Assembly: GCA_022605955.1 (NCBI GenBank)
Contig: JAKCOZ010000022.1
Location: 3,410,001-3,474,000 of the forward strand
DNA length: 64,000 bases
Source of the DNA: Rallus limicola
Lineage: Eukaryota > Chordata > Aves > Gruiformes > Rallidae
Direction of reading: 5' to 3'
Position numbers and translations under genes: made by a program. This document shows positions 11,901 through 22,641 of the stretch, one piece after another (positions within the stretch are counted from its first letter, which is position 1; each line of letters opens with the position of its first letter). A model generated the notes under the pieces. That model was given only the letters and a program-made list of their open reading frames with translations, searched no databases and was not told where the DNA came from.

Positions 11901-14900
11901 CATTTTCTTTTTGTCTGATCCAAACCATGAATTAGGAAAACGTCTAATTGGATGTTTCCTGTGTTGGTTTGTCAGCACAGTGAGACTTGTCTCTCCCTCC
12001 TTCAGCATGTGGCGTAAAGCTAGCTGTGCAGGTCAATTACACCTGGTAGATATGCCACTGGTTTGAACTGGGACTCCCTTCCTTGGAAGACAACTCAAAC
12101 TCTCCTCCACATACTGGTGTTTGTTCCCTTTACTCCATGTAATGCAGAGCTGTCACCCTCTGTCCTCGTAGAAAGTATGTGAGAGGTATTGCACGGTTTG
12201 TTGTGCTGCAAACATCTGGTGACAGGAGCCATGGACGGGCCAAGTATATTTAGCGATTATTTTATCACTTGAATGTGGAAAATCTTCTGTTCTTTCTGAG
12301 TGCCTGTCTTAGTGTGATCCCTTTTTATTAGATAGTGATTTTTAACCACTACTGCTGGAAAATGTTAGTAGATTTCTTTCTGTATATGCTGTTCCAGAAA
12401 GAACACTTCAGTGTGCATTGGGAACACCAAAGCTGCTTTCTCTGAGTTTTTTCCTCAAAAATCAAATGGCAGAAGCAATCAAAAGGCAGAAGGGCAGAAG
12501 CAGCTTTAATTCAGAGCCATTTTCATGCTGTCTGAGGGTTAGTGCTGAAAGGAAAGCAAATCGCTGGGCAGGTCAGCTTGGAGGGAGAGGGAGGAGGCTG
12601 CCACATCCTCCCTTCTTCCGACCCCAACCCCTGAGCCCGCAGAAACATGCCAAATTTCCATAAGCTCCCAAAAAACCAAGAGTCTGGGGGGAGCATGGAC
12701 ATGTTAATGTACATTTTAATAACAGATGTGATTGCTGCATTTCGTTTCAAATACTTACAACACATTGAGTGTTTTCAAAATGAGCCAGCTGCACTGATGG
12801 CCCTGTAGATTCTAAAAATTCCTGACTTGGAATATTAATTCCCTTAAACTTCAGAAGCATTGTTAAATCAAAAGGCAATTGATGGGGTTTGCAATGACTT
12901 CTCTCAGCAGAATTTAGACATAGTATCCTAAAACCTGGCTGGAATCTGTAATTAAGATTTTGTTAATAATAGTCATTCATTTATATTCAAGGTACAGCTG
13001 AGGATACGGTAGCAGCGTGTTTCCTGCTAAGGTGTTGTTTGTCACTTAGGAGCATTTAGAGACAAGGCAGATTTGTCACACACAGAGAGACCTGGTGTGT
13101 TTCTGATGTCACTGGTGCAGGGACAAGGTCAGGGCACAAGAAACAGCCTCACTCATCTCCTTTTCACTCAGCCTGTAAAATGAACGTGCATTAAGAAATG
13201 TCTGAAAAAAGCAGGGCTTCCCCTCCATCCCCCCAGTAATTCCTCCATCCTGCCAATGGCTGCATGCAGCGGTGGTAGGATAGTCGCAGGTACCTGGTCG
13301 TGCAGCGTTTGGTGACCGCAGTAGGTAATACCTACATAGCAGGTGTCTGGGATTAAAAATTCCAGCAGAATGGAAGATAATACTATAATAAATTAGATAT
13401 CAATATGAAAATTAAAATATAATTTTTTCTATAATGTCTGTTTTGAAGAAGAGAAGCTGCCAACACCTGTAGTGTTTCTCACTCTTTACTTTTTTTTCAA
13501 ACTGATTAATTTAGTCTGCAAACAGAGAAATATCCCCAGACTGATATACACCAGCACAGTGAACGTGGTATTCGGGGGGAATCCCATTGAAGAAGGGGAT
13601 GAAGAAACAGTGCCGTATTTTCCCCTGGAAAAGGTACTTTGTTCATCTGATGGTGTGGTGCTCGTGGTGCTGGAAAGGGTGGATGATGTGAAGGCTGCTC
13701 TGAGAGCAGCAGCTGTTGGCTGTAGGCCACATCAACCCCAGGAGATCCTCTGTCATTAATCAAAACTGACCCACCTGAGAGTAGACTCCTTGTCCATCCT
13801 GGGATTTTAGGTACAGTTTTCAGTAAAAGTATGGTGATAAAAAATTCAGCAGGTACCTGAAGCGCCACATAGATAAAACACGTGTAGGCTGTGCCCAGAT
13901 CCTGTTCTTTAAATTCACTTGGGTGCAATTTTTAAAGTTATTAGAAGGTGATACTGTCAGGCAAGAATGATTTATAGCTTCCCAAATAGCTTCCCTAAGA
14001 AATGGACACATTTTTAAGGAAGTTTTAATTTCCTATTTAACTCACTGGTTTTTAAAAGCTTTTTCTAATTCAGAATGGATGTTTTTTGAAAATAAAATTG
14101 TCTGACTCACCAGAACATTTGGCTTCATATTAATTTTTTCAGTACATCCAGCACAACAAGTGAGTTAAATAGATACTTAAAAGCTAAACTGGTGCAACTA
14201 AACTGTAAGTCTGATAAGTTTCTTTGTTATAAAGGAACCATACATTTGCTGTACCTTGTTATTTCTAGTTCGGTTTTACTGGGCTGTTGTCTATGAGCTG
14301 GCCAGATTTAAATGTTATCAGATGGAAACTAAGTTTGCCTGTACAGATGCAATAACATGATTCAAATGCTGATCCTGTTCTGCCTTTCTTTATAGCAATT
14401 TAATCATTATTCTAGAACAAAAGCAATAGCAGACCAAATGGTTCTTGCTGCTAATGGAACTTTACTCAAAGGTATGTGTAAAACGTTTGTTTTTCTCCTG
14501 TCATTAGCAGTGCTAATTCTAACCCTTCTCTGGTTATTATTTTACCTGCAGATAGTATACATTAACTGAACTAAGGCTTTATTTTGTTTGGTTCTACTCC
14601 TCTTTTGGTGGGTGATTCCTGCTTTACATGTGTACCCACACACATGTGAGGTGGTACGCACACCGTGCTGGGGAAGATACAGAAAATTTAACCTCACTCC
14701 TTCAAATCACCTCAAAAGTTGGCCAGTTCAACATCAGCCACGGGGTTTGTGCTTTCAATCCCCACACAGAGATTAGGAGAAAATTCTTCTCAGAAAGAGT
14801 GGTTTGCCATTGGAAGGGGCTGCCCAGGGAGGTGGGGGGGTCACCTTCCCTTAGGGGGTTGAAGGAAAGGTTGGATGAGGTACTCAGGGACATGGGTTAG

Positions 14901-17900
14901 TGAGTACTATAGGTGGTAGGGGGGCGGTTGGACTGGATGATCTTGGAGGTCTTTTCCAACCTACCCCCTTCAGAGAGCTGAGGGACACAGGTTTCAGGCT
15001 GCTCAGCCAGCGTCCTTCGCCGCTATCGCGTCCGATGGTGTACAGACAGGAAACCAAGTCACCGGGAAGCCTGAATGGCCAGGCTGGCCCTTCGCTTCCA
15101 CAGTGCACAATTCAGACCATATGTTGACATCCAAGCTGTCTAAAATGACGTTTTGCTCTCCCTCCTAGGAGGTGATACACTCCACACCTGTGTGCTCCGG
15201 CCCCCGGGCATATATGGACCGGAAGAGCAGCGCCACCTGCCACGAGTAGCCGTATGTGTTATGTAGGCAGCTCTGGAGGACACTGCAAGTAGTTGTAAGG
15301 GCCTAACACCAGTGGAAGTATCTTGATTGCAGTTCTTAACAATTCCTCCAGGGAAAACGTTGCGAAAGCTTGGTGACAAGTCATACAATGCACCATGACA
15401 GCGTGATGCCAGCACTGCACAACCGGCAGGGATCAGGCTGCACTTCTTAAGTGAAAAGAAAAAATGTGAGGCTGAAATGCCACAGTAGAACTCGGTTTGG
15501 AGCCCTGATTGTGAAACTGAAACAGTGTCTTCTAAAGACACACTGTTTTCAGGCAGACACCAGACCGTCTCTGTATTCTGCCACCTCGCATCAGGGCAAC
15601 AGCCCTTGAGCTATAACACCACCAACTAGTTGTTTGGGTTTTTTCTTGGGAGGCATTTCTTGTCCTGTAATTGCACACAAACACAGCAAATTCTGACCAG
15701 AATGAGTACATAACACTGTGAAAAAAAGGACTAACAGAGCTTTTTGGTGTCATCTATTTCTACAGGTAAATATCCAGCGGAGACTCTTTAACTTCAAATT
15801 TGGGAATCACAAAGTTCAGATGAACTGGGTTCACATAGGAAACCTCGTACAAGCACACCTACTGGCTGCTGAGGCTCTTACCTCCGAGAAGGGATACGTG
15901 GCTGTGAGTAAACATTGTGTCCTAGGTCTTCAAGCTCTCAAATGGGCTTATTTTTTGATGTTTTGAGATAAAGGTTCTCCAAAAGGACATGTGCTCGTTC
16001 TCAGAAAGGGTGTGTGGCTCCAGGAGCCAGGGACAGTGTCATAGCTGCACAACGTCCTGCTGATACTTTAATGTCAGGTTTTTTTCTGGACTGAAAATAC
16101 ATCAATTCCTGTTGGGAAACGGCATTTTTAACCAGGTGAATGTAACCACCATCATATGCATCTATACATTCTCGTATTCTTTTGAAAATACCTTCTGATT
16201 CTAGATGCATAACAACAAATTCAGACCAGCCATTCTGAGGCTTTCCAGTTTAATTTTCCAGGAAAATTCCAAAAAGAGATATACAAAATTAAGGGACAAT
16301 TGCACAAGGTTTCTCTTTTCTTTTTTTTTTTCCTTCCCCCTCCCCCGCCCCAGCCATGATTGCAACAACACTCTGAGGGCTGTGAAGCATCAGAGAGCTG
16401 ACAGTGCTACTGGAGCTGCTACACTCACAGCTCCCAAAGGCTCCAGCCTTGTTAATATTGGTAGGAACATATAGATGACAGGTACAGATAGGTGTGAACA
16501 TCTCTGCATGCGCTGGCAGCTACTTCAGGGCTCTGCAGCTGGTTTAGTGAGATATGATGCCCAAACTCCTCAGTCCAAACAAAGGCAGCTTGCTGAGCCA
16601 ATTCACATGCATTGACCATACGTGTGCTGGCATGTTCTTCCCAAAATCAGGAGAAGTAGGTAGGGATGGGAGGAAGATGCCGCCCTCTGAAGTACAGCGC
16701 TTTCCTAACTGTTCTCCGCTTCTCCAACAGAGCGGTCAGGCCTACTACATACACGACGGTGAGAACGTCATTTTTTCTGAGTGGATAGTCCCTTTGGTAC
16801 GTGTTGCGCCCGCGGTTACTTCTGCTGCCCCACAGTGCCTGTCTGTATCATTAACTGAGAGACCAGTCAAGCTCAGTGTGTGTTAATTGCTGAATTATTT
16901 ATCAGGAAAGCCAGTCCTGTTCTCCCTGTGTATACCAGAATGTGTAACGGTGGAGTTTGGCACTTACTGTGTGGAGAGAACGTCGTTGAGAGGCAGAGAA
17001 CGGCGACACTTCTGTAGAGCAAGCTCACAGCACACAAGAAGCACTGCTGGTGGCACCCAGCTAGGCTGTGCAGTGCCAGCACTGACAGGCTTTAGGGACA
17101 AAGACCACAGTAGAGCGATGGGCTGCAGCTCAGTGTAGTTACGTGTTGCCCCTCAGAAGTAATGTCATCTCCTTTGCTTCCCCTTTTCCGCCCAACTGCA
17201 CTTGAAGGGTGGGAGGTGGATATCGAAGGGCGAGTAGTGGGTGCCAATCCCATTTCTTACCACCAGTACTGAAAGGAAGATTAACTGGGGAAAAAAATTA
17301 GATACTCATTTTACCACTTGTTTTTCCTATGTTAAGTTTCATAGACACTGTCAATTTGGTACAAATTCTCTGGTTTTCTTTCCTTTTACACCCCTTCTAG
17401 TTTGAAAAATTAGGCTACAGGAAGCCCTGGATACATATTCCTGTTCTCCTTGTCCATATAGCAGGTAAAAATAACAAAATACATCATTATTTATGTTTAA
17501 AATTTTATTTCTTATCCCTATAAAGCTACATAATGGTTCTATACAATTCAGGGATCCAAACTGTAGGAATTGCATAACTTTACAGTAATTAATAAGAATG
17601 GCTGATGCCATCTGGTGTTAGTTACACCAGCAGTGTCACTAAGTGTGTAAAGGCCACTCATAAACTGGGTCCCTTGTGTCCTCTGAAAATGAAACACTGC
17701 CACTGTAACTGTGGGCAGTGGGAGCCGAAGAATGTGCAGTATCAGCATTGTCTCTATTAACTGTTACCCAGCAGTGTCACTAAGTGACTCTTTTCTCACA
17801 GCCACAGTGATGGAATATCTGCACCTGATACTGAAGCCAGTTTTCAGCTTCACCCCTTTCTTGACAAGGAATGAGGTAACTACAGAAAACAGGGAATGTC

Positions 17901-18501
17901 TATAGATTTCTGACCAATATTCTTGGGAATTGGGATACGCCCTTTGGATTGTCTGCAGGAGAGCTCTACTTTTCTGCCCAGGGCGTAGTCCATCCAGGGC
18001 TCATGCAGTCATTTTGATGGAGGAGCCAGTCAGAGGGAAGGGTGCTGCTCTGTTGGGTGGGATTCTGTGGTCCCCTCTCTCATTCACCAGTGAGCAATGG
18101 GTGGCAGCACCTCCCCTGTGCCCAGGCCCCTGAGCCCTGGCTCTTCGCCTGCCAGCTCCATCACCTTGTGCTGGTAGCCATTGTGTGCCTATTCCTGGGT
18201 TTCATTCCACTGTAGTATCATCGTTGACGTGTTTACACCCAAGTTCTAGAAAACCAGCTATTAAAGTCAGTTCCATAACTGTCCTTTTGGATTTTAGGTG
18301 TGGAACGTTACTGTGACTCACACCTTCCGAATAGACAAGGCTCGAAATCAGCTGGGTTACAAACCAAAGAAGTTCTCCTTCGCTGATTCGGTGGATCATT
18401 ACCTTAAAACACGCCCTGCGTGCCAGGGCGACCACAGGCTCCTCAAGCTGGTCTTTGCTTTTGGCATTGTGGTGTGTTTGATCGTTCTTTCCTTCTTCTG
18501 A
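8755..18501 (+). CDS. SDR42E2: SDR42E2-like short-chain dehydrogenase/reductase, copy 1 (11 exons)
   Basis: Extended SDR of the 3-beta-HSD-like group; substrate unknown. Exons: 8755-8985, 11069-11164, 11829-11889, 13515-13633, 14396-14471, 15169-15251, 15766-15903, 16731-16796, 17401-17464, 17802-17875, 18298-18501. They sum to 1,212 nt, an uninterrupted frame of 403 aa. Visible motifs: TGGGGYLG at residues 36-43 (Rossmann glycine motif); D61 at the end of the second strand, which suggests NAD rather than NADP; TSTVN at 142-146; catalytic Y174 and K178 in [16 protein letters not shown] near 205-215; and a hydrophobic C-terminal segment that ends the protein, a likely membrane anchor. The start is the ATG at 8755, just after an acceptor-like TTTTGCAG, so a non-coding exon probably lies upstream. 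Oddities: intron 2 begins with GC, and conserved residues beside the active site are changed (A101, C102, and QFN before HYSRTK). The SDR42E2 assignment rests on motif content and on EEF2K downstream; SDR42E1 is less likely. A tandem copy follows at 22.3 kb. Confidence 0.88.
11069..11164 (+). CDS. SDR42E2: SDR42E2 copy 1, exon 2
   Basis: Encodes residues 78-109, including [10 protein letters not shown] and the [10 protein letters not shown] segment. The acceptor is TTTTACAG. The donor is CAA/GCAAGT, a GC donor with otherwise perfect consensus. The length of 96 nt is the same as in copy 2. Confidence 0.87.
11829..11889 (+). CDS. SDR42E2: SDR42E2 copy 1, exon 3
   Basis: Encodes residues 110-129 ([20 protein letters not shown]) plus one base of the next codon. 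Acceptor CTTTCCAG, donor GAAG/GTAAGT. It has one codon more than the matching exon of copy 2. Confidence 0.86.
13515..13633 (+). CDS. SDR42E2: SDR42E2 copy 1, exon 4
   Basis: Encodes residues 130-169, with the [14 protein letters not shown] segment that carries the SDR active-site Ser/Thr region, followed by an acidic [10 protein letters not shown] loop. Acceptor TAATTTAG, donor AAG/GTACTT. The length of 119 nt matches copy 2. Confidence 0.88.
14396..14471 (+). CDS. SDR42E2: SDR42E2 copy 1, exon 5 (catalytic YxxxK)
   Basis: Encodes residues 170-194 plus one base and carries catalytic Y174 and K178 ([13 protein letters not shown]). Copy 2 reads HVD just before this motif; here it is QFN. Acceptor TTTATAG, donor AAAG/GTATGT. 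Confidence 0.88.
14768..14962 (+). mobile_element. CR1-type LINE, truncated 3' end
   Basis: The segment reads like the last part of a chicken-repeat-1 element in sense orientation. It has GGGGCTGCCCAGGGAGGTGG, then a CTCAGGGACATGG block, then GGTTGGACTGGATGATCTTGG and GAGGTCTTTTCCAACCT. Only about 195 bases remain, with several differences from the consensus as I remember it, so this is an old 5'-truncated insertion. It sits in intron 5 of SDR42E2 copy 1 and supports a bird (or other sauropsid) source. Confidence 0.88.
15169..15251 (+). CDS. SDR42E2: SDR42E2 copy 1, exon 6
   Basis: Encodes residues 195-222 with the extended-[18 protein letters not shown] motif. Acceptor CCTCCTAG, donor GCC/GTATGT. 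Many codons here end in G or C, a local GC rise compared with the same exon in copy 2. Confidence 0.88.
15766..15903 (+). CDS. SDR42E2: SDR42E2 copy 1, exon 7
   Basis: Encodes residues 223-268, including [20 protein letters not shown] and [15 protein letters not shown], the substrate-side region of the fold. Acceptor TTTCTACAG, donor GCT/GTGAGT. Its 138 nt match copy 2. Confidence 0.87.
16731..16796 (+). CDS. SDR42E2: SDR42E2 copy 1, exon 8
   Basis: A 22-codon exon (residues 269-290) that begins [13 protein letters not shown]. Acceptor CTCCAACAG, donor TTG/GTACGT. It matches copy 2 in length and phase. Confidence 0.86.
17401..17464 (+). CDS. SDR42E2: SDR42E2 copy 1, exon 9
   Basis: Encodes residues 291-311 plus one base ([20 protein letters not shown]). 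Acceptor CCCTTCTAG, donor GCAG/GTAAAA. Its 64 nt match copy 2. Confidence 0.86.
17802..17875 (+). CDS. SDR42E2: SDR42E2 copy 1, exon 10
   Basis: Encodes residues 312-336 ([11 protein letters not shown], then FTPFLTRNE). Acceptor TTCTCACAG, donor GAG/GTAACT. Its 74 nt match copy 2. Confidence 0.86.
18298..18501 (+). CDS. SDR42E2: SDR42E2 copy 1, terminal coding exon 11
   Basis: Encodes residues 337-403 and the TGA stop at 18499-18501. It includes the family's [10 protein letters not shown] and QLGY segments and ends in a hydrophobic stretch of about 20 residues directly before the stop. Copy 2 carries a tail of about 14 residues beyond its anchor; copy 1 has none. Confidence 0.87.
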   Translation: MWNVTVTHTFRIDKARNQLGYKPKKFSFADSVDHYLKTRPACQGDHRLLKLVFAFGIVVCLIVLSFF

Positions 18502-19026
18502 AATCGGAGCATTGGTGATCTGGTCATGGCCCGTTCCTCTGGCACGGGACGTGGTTATCATTAGCATGACGCCTCTGAGCTCAGTTAAAATAAAAACAAA
18601 GAAGAAAGAAAAAAAAGACAAAACCAAAACACAAAAGTGAAGACACAGGATGGGACGCATCAGGAATGGTTCCCAAAGGACAAGGCAGGGTCACAGAAAC
18701 AAAGGAGTCACTGCTCACAGGCGCAGTGGATCATCTGTAACGGGTTGTGTCAGGCTGAGAGGGGTTTTCTGAGAATGATCATCCTGGAGGGTAAGAAACA
18801 GTAAGGAGTCCAGTGTAAACAAGTCCGGTAGCTCCAATGAAGAGACAGTTTACTAACAATCCCTCTGATGAAGCTGCTGCAGCATGTTAGCACATGGAAT
18901 TATGAAGACTTCGTGAATAGTACTAAAAAGATGCAAATTAAGTATTTATAAACTACAGGTGGTGAGAGGAGGGAAAGTCACGTTTATGTAAAATATTTGT
19001 ACTGTTGGAAAGTGCTGTAAAAACGC

Positions 19027-19084
19027 AATAAATAACATTATGTGTGTTTGTAAATTAAATTATATCCTTCAGTGTGATAATAAA
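19027..19084 (+). terminator. Polyadenylation signals of SDR42E2 copy 1
   Basis: AATAAA occurs at 19027-19032 and again at 19079-19084, followed by TG-rich sequence. They lie 525-585 bases after the copy 1 stop codon, giving a 3' UTR of about 0.55-0.6 kb. Confidence 0.6.
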
Positions 19085-20750
19085 TAACCACTCAACCAAG
19101 TGCTGCTTTTAAGGAGCCTGGGGAAGGGGGCAGGAGAGGGCAGCTGAGACCTGGGCGTTCAGTGAGTTCTTGGTGCTGCCTGGCCTCACCAGGGAGGCCA
19201 GGAAGTCTCATGGTATCTGCACTCCTGTACCAGCACTGGCACACAACCGTTCCCTCAGCCAGTCCCAGGCCGGGCTGAATGGGCAAGCCAAGCACCAGCA
19301 CCCAGCAGGTGTTTTTTCATCACATCTAAATGAGCCATGAAGCCTCTGACAGGGATGAATTTGGGGGATTTCAAGTTAAATAACGTTTGGGGTGTTTTGG
19401 TTCTAGCTCCATGTCCCTGTTACCTTGGAGGTACAAGAATAAAACATTTTAGGTCAAAGACAATAGAGAATGACAGGAAGATGTGTGAGCAACCACCCTC
19501 TGCAGTTTATATGAGCAAATATTTGTTTCACTCTGGCTTTTCTTTAAGCAAATAGCTGTGTGTGCAGTGAAAGCAGCAGTGCCTGGTCTCTTACAGATCT
19601 AGAGCCTGTCCTTGCCCACACGCACTGAGCTTACGCTGTGCAAACCCCCTTAGCGGAGGCACTGCTCTGCCCTCCCTCCTGTTCTGGCTCACTCAGGTCA
19701 GGAAAGCAGCTCAGTACACACCAGACCTGCATCCAAGTTTGATTAGAGCTGGTTTTAGTTCACAATTTGGTGATGCAGAGGTGCAGCTGGTTGGTAGATG
19801 AGTGCTCCATGAGCCTTGTCTCCCTAGAAATTCAGAACAGAAAGCCCCCAGTGTAAAGTTACTTCCCCGTGTGAGCATTTTAACTACATGCAAACATTTA
19901 ATTTGCTTTTATTAGACTAATAGCTCAAGGCCCCATCCTGGATTACACCAACACTTTCCAGCAGCGGGCAGTGAGATGTGCTGGCAGTGACCTTCTCTGG
20001 GTACTCCTCAGTAAGCACCAACCAAGGAATCTGCTGGCTTCGGGGTTACAAGTCCCCTCAGAGTTCCACTGTCCAGCCCTGTACTGCCATACCGCTGATT
20101 TGTTACTTCAGGTAAGGAACTGACTGATACCAACTTGCTTCATTCCATTAATTTATGGTTACTACACATCCAGCATTGGCAGTTTGAAGTCAGCTTTTGG
20201 AATAGCATTTGGAATAGCCAGCTGTTGCATTCCTGCCAGCCTTTCCTCTTCGTTGAAGCTGGCTATTGTTCATGTTACCGATGCTCTAGTGTAATGGCAA
20301 GTGTGTCTTTAAATGATTAAAATTTAACATGAGCATTCAGACAGGGCACAGCTGTAACGGAAGAGGTGAACGTGTTCAACAGTTAATTTTTGCCTGGGAT
20401 GGGTAACAAATTTTACAGCTCCTGAAGCTCTTCACATCCACCCAGACACAAGTGTCCAGGGAGCTGAGCAGAGCCCACAGTGGCTCAGCAAAGCAGGGAC
20501 CTCAGTGCCCACTGGCTTCTCACTACTGTTCCCCTTCGGGGATTCTGGCTGTTGTTTGCTGCAGGTGTTTCTGATGCTCTGCACCTCTCTGAGCTATGTC
20601 CTGCCACCAACTATCCAACCGGTAACCAAGGGATGGTGGTTTCTTCCTGAACAACTTGTTCAAGGGGTATCACAGTGTGGCCAGAGCCCGAGCCACCAAC
20701 AGGATGCCTTCCTGCAGTGGTCGTGGCTGCATGAAGACAGATGGAGGTAA
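19085..20750. other. Intergenic DNA between the two SDR42E2 copies
   Basis: The stretch lies between the copy 1 polyadenylation signals and the GC-rich repeat. I see no coding exon, RNA gene or identifiable repeat in it. Confidence 0.45.
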
Positions 20751-20754
20751 GAGC

Positions 20755-20960
20755 CAACTCAGGATGCTGTGGGAACTCCGGAATGCTGTGGGATGCTATG
20801 GAATCCCAGGGATGCTGTGGGGTCCCGACGGTGGGGGGGGATGAGCACAATCCCAGGGATGCCGTGCGATGAGCAATATCCCAGGGATGCTGTGAGATCC
20901 CAAAGATGATGAAAGATGAGTGGGACCCCACGGGAGTTATAGGACCTAGGGGGGCTGCGA
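20755..20960. repeat. Imperfect GC-rich tandem repeat (minisatellite-like)
   Basis: The block ATCCCAGGGATGCTGTG or close variants begins at 20803, 20850 and 20878, and degenerate GATGCTGTGGGA units surround it. Spacing varies from about 28 to 47 bases, so the array is imperfect and probably old. It joins directly to the CpG island upstream of SDR42E2 copy 2. Confidence 0.75.
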
Positions 20961-21480
20961 GAGCCTGGGAGCCCAGTGCAACACCAGAGATACTGCGGGA
21001 TGCGTGGGACCCCGGCGGTGCTGCGGGACCCCGAGCAGCCCGGCGCAGCGGGCTGCTGGAACTACGGCTCGGGGACCCACGGGGCGGGGGCGGCGGGGAC
21101 GCGTCTCCGGCGGCGCGGCGCGATGTCCCGGTGCCGGTGCCCGCACCCCGGAGGCACCAGCCGAGCGGCGCCCAACGGCTCGGGCGGAGTGATGGGAGGT
21201 GCGGGGGGACAACAGCCCCAACGGCCGCTCCCCGCCGCGGTACCGGTCGGGCCGGCTCCGGGGACGCTGCCCGCAGCACGGGGTGGGTGCCCCGGCCCCG
21301 CGTTCCCCTGGCAGCGGCCTGCCCAGGCAAATCCGCAAGAGAGACGCGGGAAGAGCTGCGGGAGCTCGGGTGACTTTTAATCTTTAATTGCGGCGCAGGG
21401 CCGGGGCGGGGGTAGCCGAGGGGTAACGGAGGGGTAACTGCGTGGTACAGCCCCCAACTGCTCGGTAACCCTGACGGGCC
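20960..21480. promoter_or_regulatory. CpG island, candidate promoter of SDR42E2 copy 2
   Basis: The segment is very GC-rich with dense CpG (for example GGCGCGGCGCG near 21110) and contrasts sharply with its flanks. It is the nearest island upstream of copy 2. An acceptor-like TTTGTCTTTCTTAG ends at 22253, so a non-coding first exon in the island could splice to an exon beginning at 22254. The long open frames here on both strands are most likely side effects of GC richness. No single transcription start could be chosen. Confidence 0.6.
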
Positions 21481-22253
21481 CGCGGCCGTGCGTGTATGGC
21501 AAGGACCTCCGCGCTTCAGAGACAAAGGACTCGCCCGTACCTTCTCAGTGTGCTCCTCGGCAGGCATTATTCTGTTCTGGCTCCTCTGGAAAGGGGAGGT
21601 TGCTTCCCTTGTTCTCTGATCTACCTGTTAAAGACATGGAGCAGGGATCAGGCGTTCCTCTCTTCCCGTTGCTCTAGGCAGAGCTGCGCTCTGGTGCCGT
21701 GCTGCGGGGCTCTGCCTGCTCGTGTCTGCAGCACAAACACTTCGGTGCAATTTGTTGGTCTTTAGAGCTTTCCTGACAGTTCAAGATTTCAAATTCAGGT
21801 CTGGCCCCGCATCACATCTGACCCCTGAAGACCATCTCTGAGCTGCTGAGCCAGACAAGGCGATGCCTTTCACACAGGCAGCGATTTCTCTTCTGCTAAT
21901 AAACACAGTCTGTGCCACGACTCTAATTCTGACCCATCTGTGGGAAGTATGTGAAGTCACATTCCCTGCACTAGGGATTTTTAAATTATGGGTTTGTTTG
22001 GTTTTTTTTTTTTTAGTTTTTTATTATTCTGGATACTATTTGCAACTAAATTTTAATTCCAAAACATACAACCTTTGTTGTTTGTTTCCAGGGTGCTGTC
22101 TTTAACATAATATATAGCCATTTTAAATGTTTGCAAAATGTGAAAAATTACCATTAATCAAAGTCTTAAACAGGAAAAATTTAGATGGGTCTTTGAAAAT
22201 GAACCCCTAAATCTGGAAATTCTGTAGCTCGTGTTTGCTTTTGTCTTTCTTAG
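21481..22253. other. Probable first intron or leader of SDR42E2 copy 2
   Basis: Composition falls back to AT-leaning DNA with a poly-T run near 22006. The stretch ends in a long pyrimidine tract and TAG at 22253, a good 3' splice site. No coding sequence was found. Confidence 0.45.
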
Positions 22254-22299
22254 GTGGCATTAAAGTTACACTTTGCTGCTGTGAATAGAGGTTGTTAAC

Positions 22300-22641
22300 A
22301 TGACACTCACTGGAATCGTCTGCATCCAGGAGCGCTATGGAGCAAGTGTCAACATGGAGGAGAAATTCTTACATGTGTCTGGTAATAGAAGAGAGTATTT
22401 CACTGACAGAAAACTTCCCCTGAGCGGGGTGGCAACACCCTGGCACCAAACCTCTAACTTTGGGCTGCATGGAAATGCTGGGGCACAGAATGAAAACCAG
22501 ATGAAAGCCGTGGTGACAGGAGGAGGCGGCTATTTTGGATACAAGCTGGGATGTGCTCTTGCCAATGCAGGAGCTTCAGTGGTTCTGTATGACATACACA
22601 AGCCTATCTGGGAAATTCCCAATGGAGCAGTGTGTATCCAG
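22300..22641 (+). CDS. SDR42E2: SDR42E2 copy 2, coding exon 1
   Basis: Encodes up to 114 residues. The first 72 or so form a poorly structured leader with no family resemblance that I know of; then follow TGGGGYFG and D98. The donor is CAG/GTATGG in phase 0. The exon probably begins at 22254, which leaves a 46-nt untranslated part. Confidence 0.8.

Noticed and set aside
20611..21567. Long open frame (318 codons) on the minus strand, with others in several frames over 20.9-21.4 kb
   Set aside because: It is rich in Pro, Arg, Gly, Ser and Ala because the DNA is a CpG island with a GC tandem repeat. Several frames are open at once and no domain is visible.
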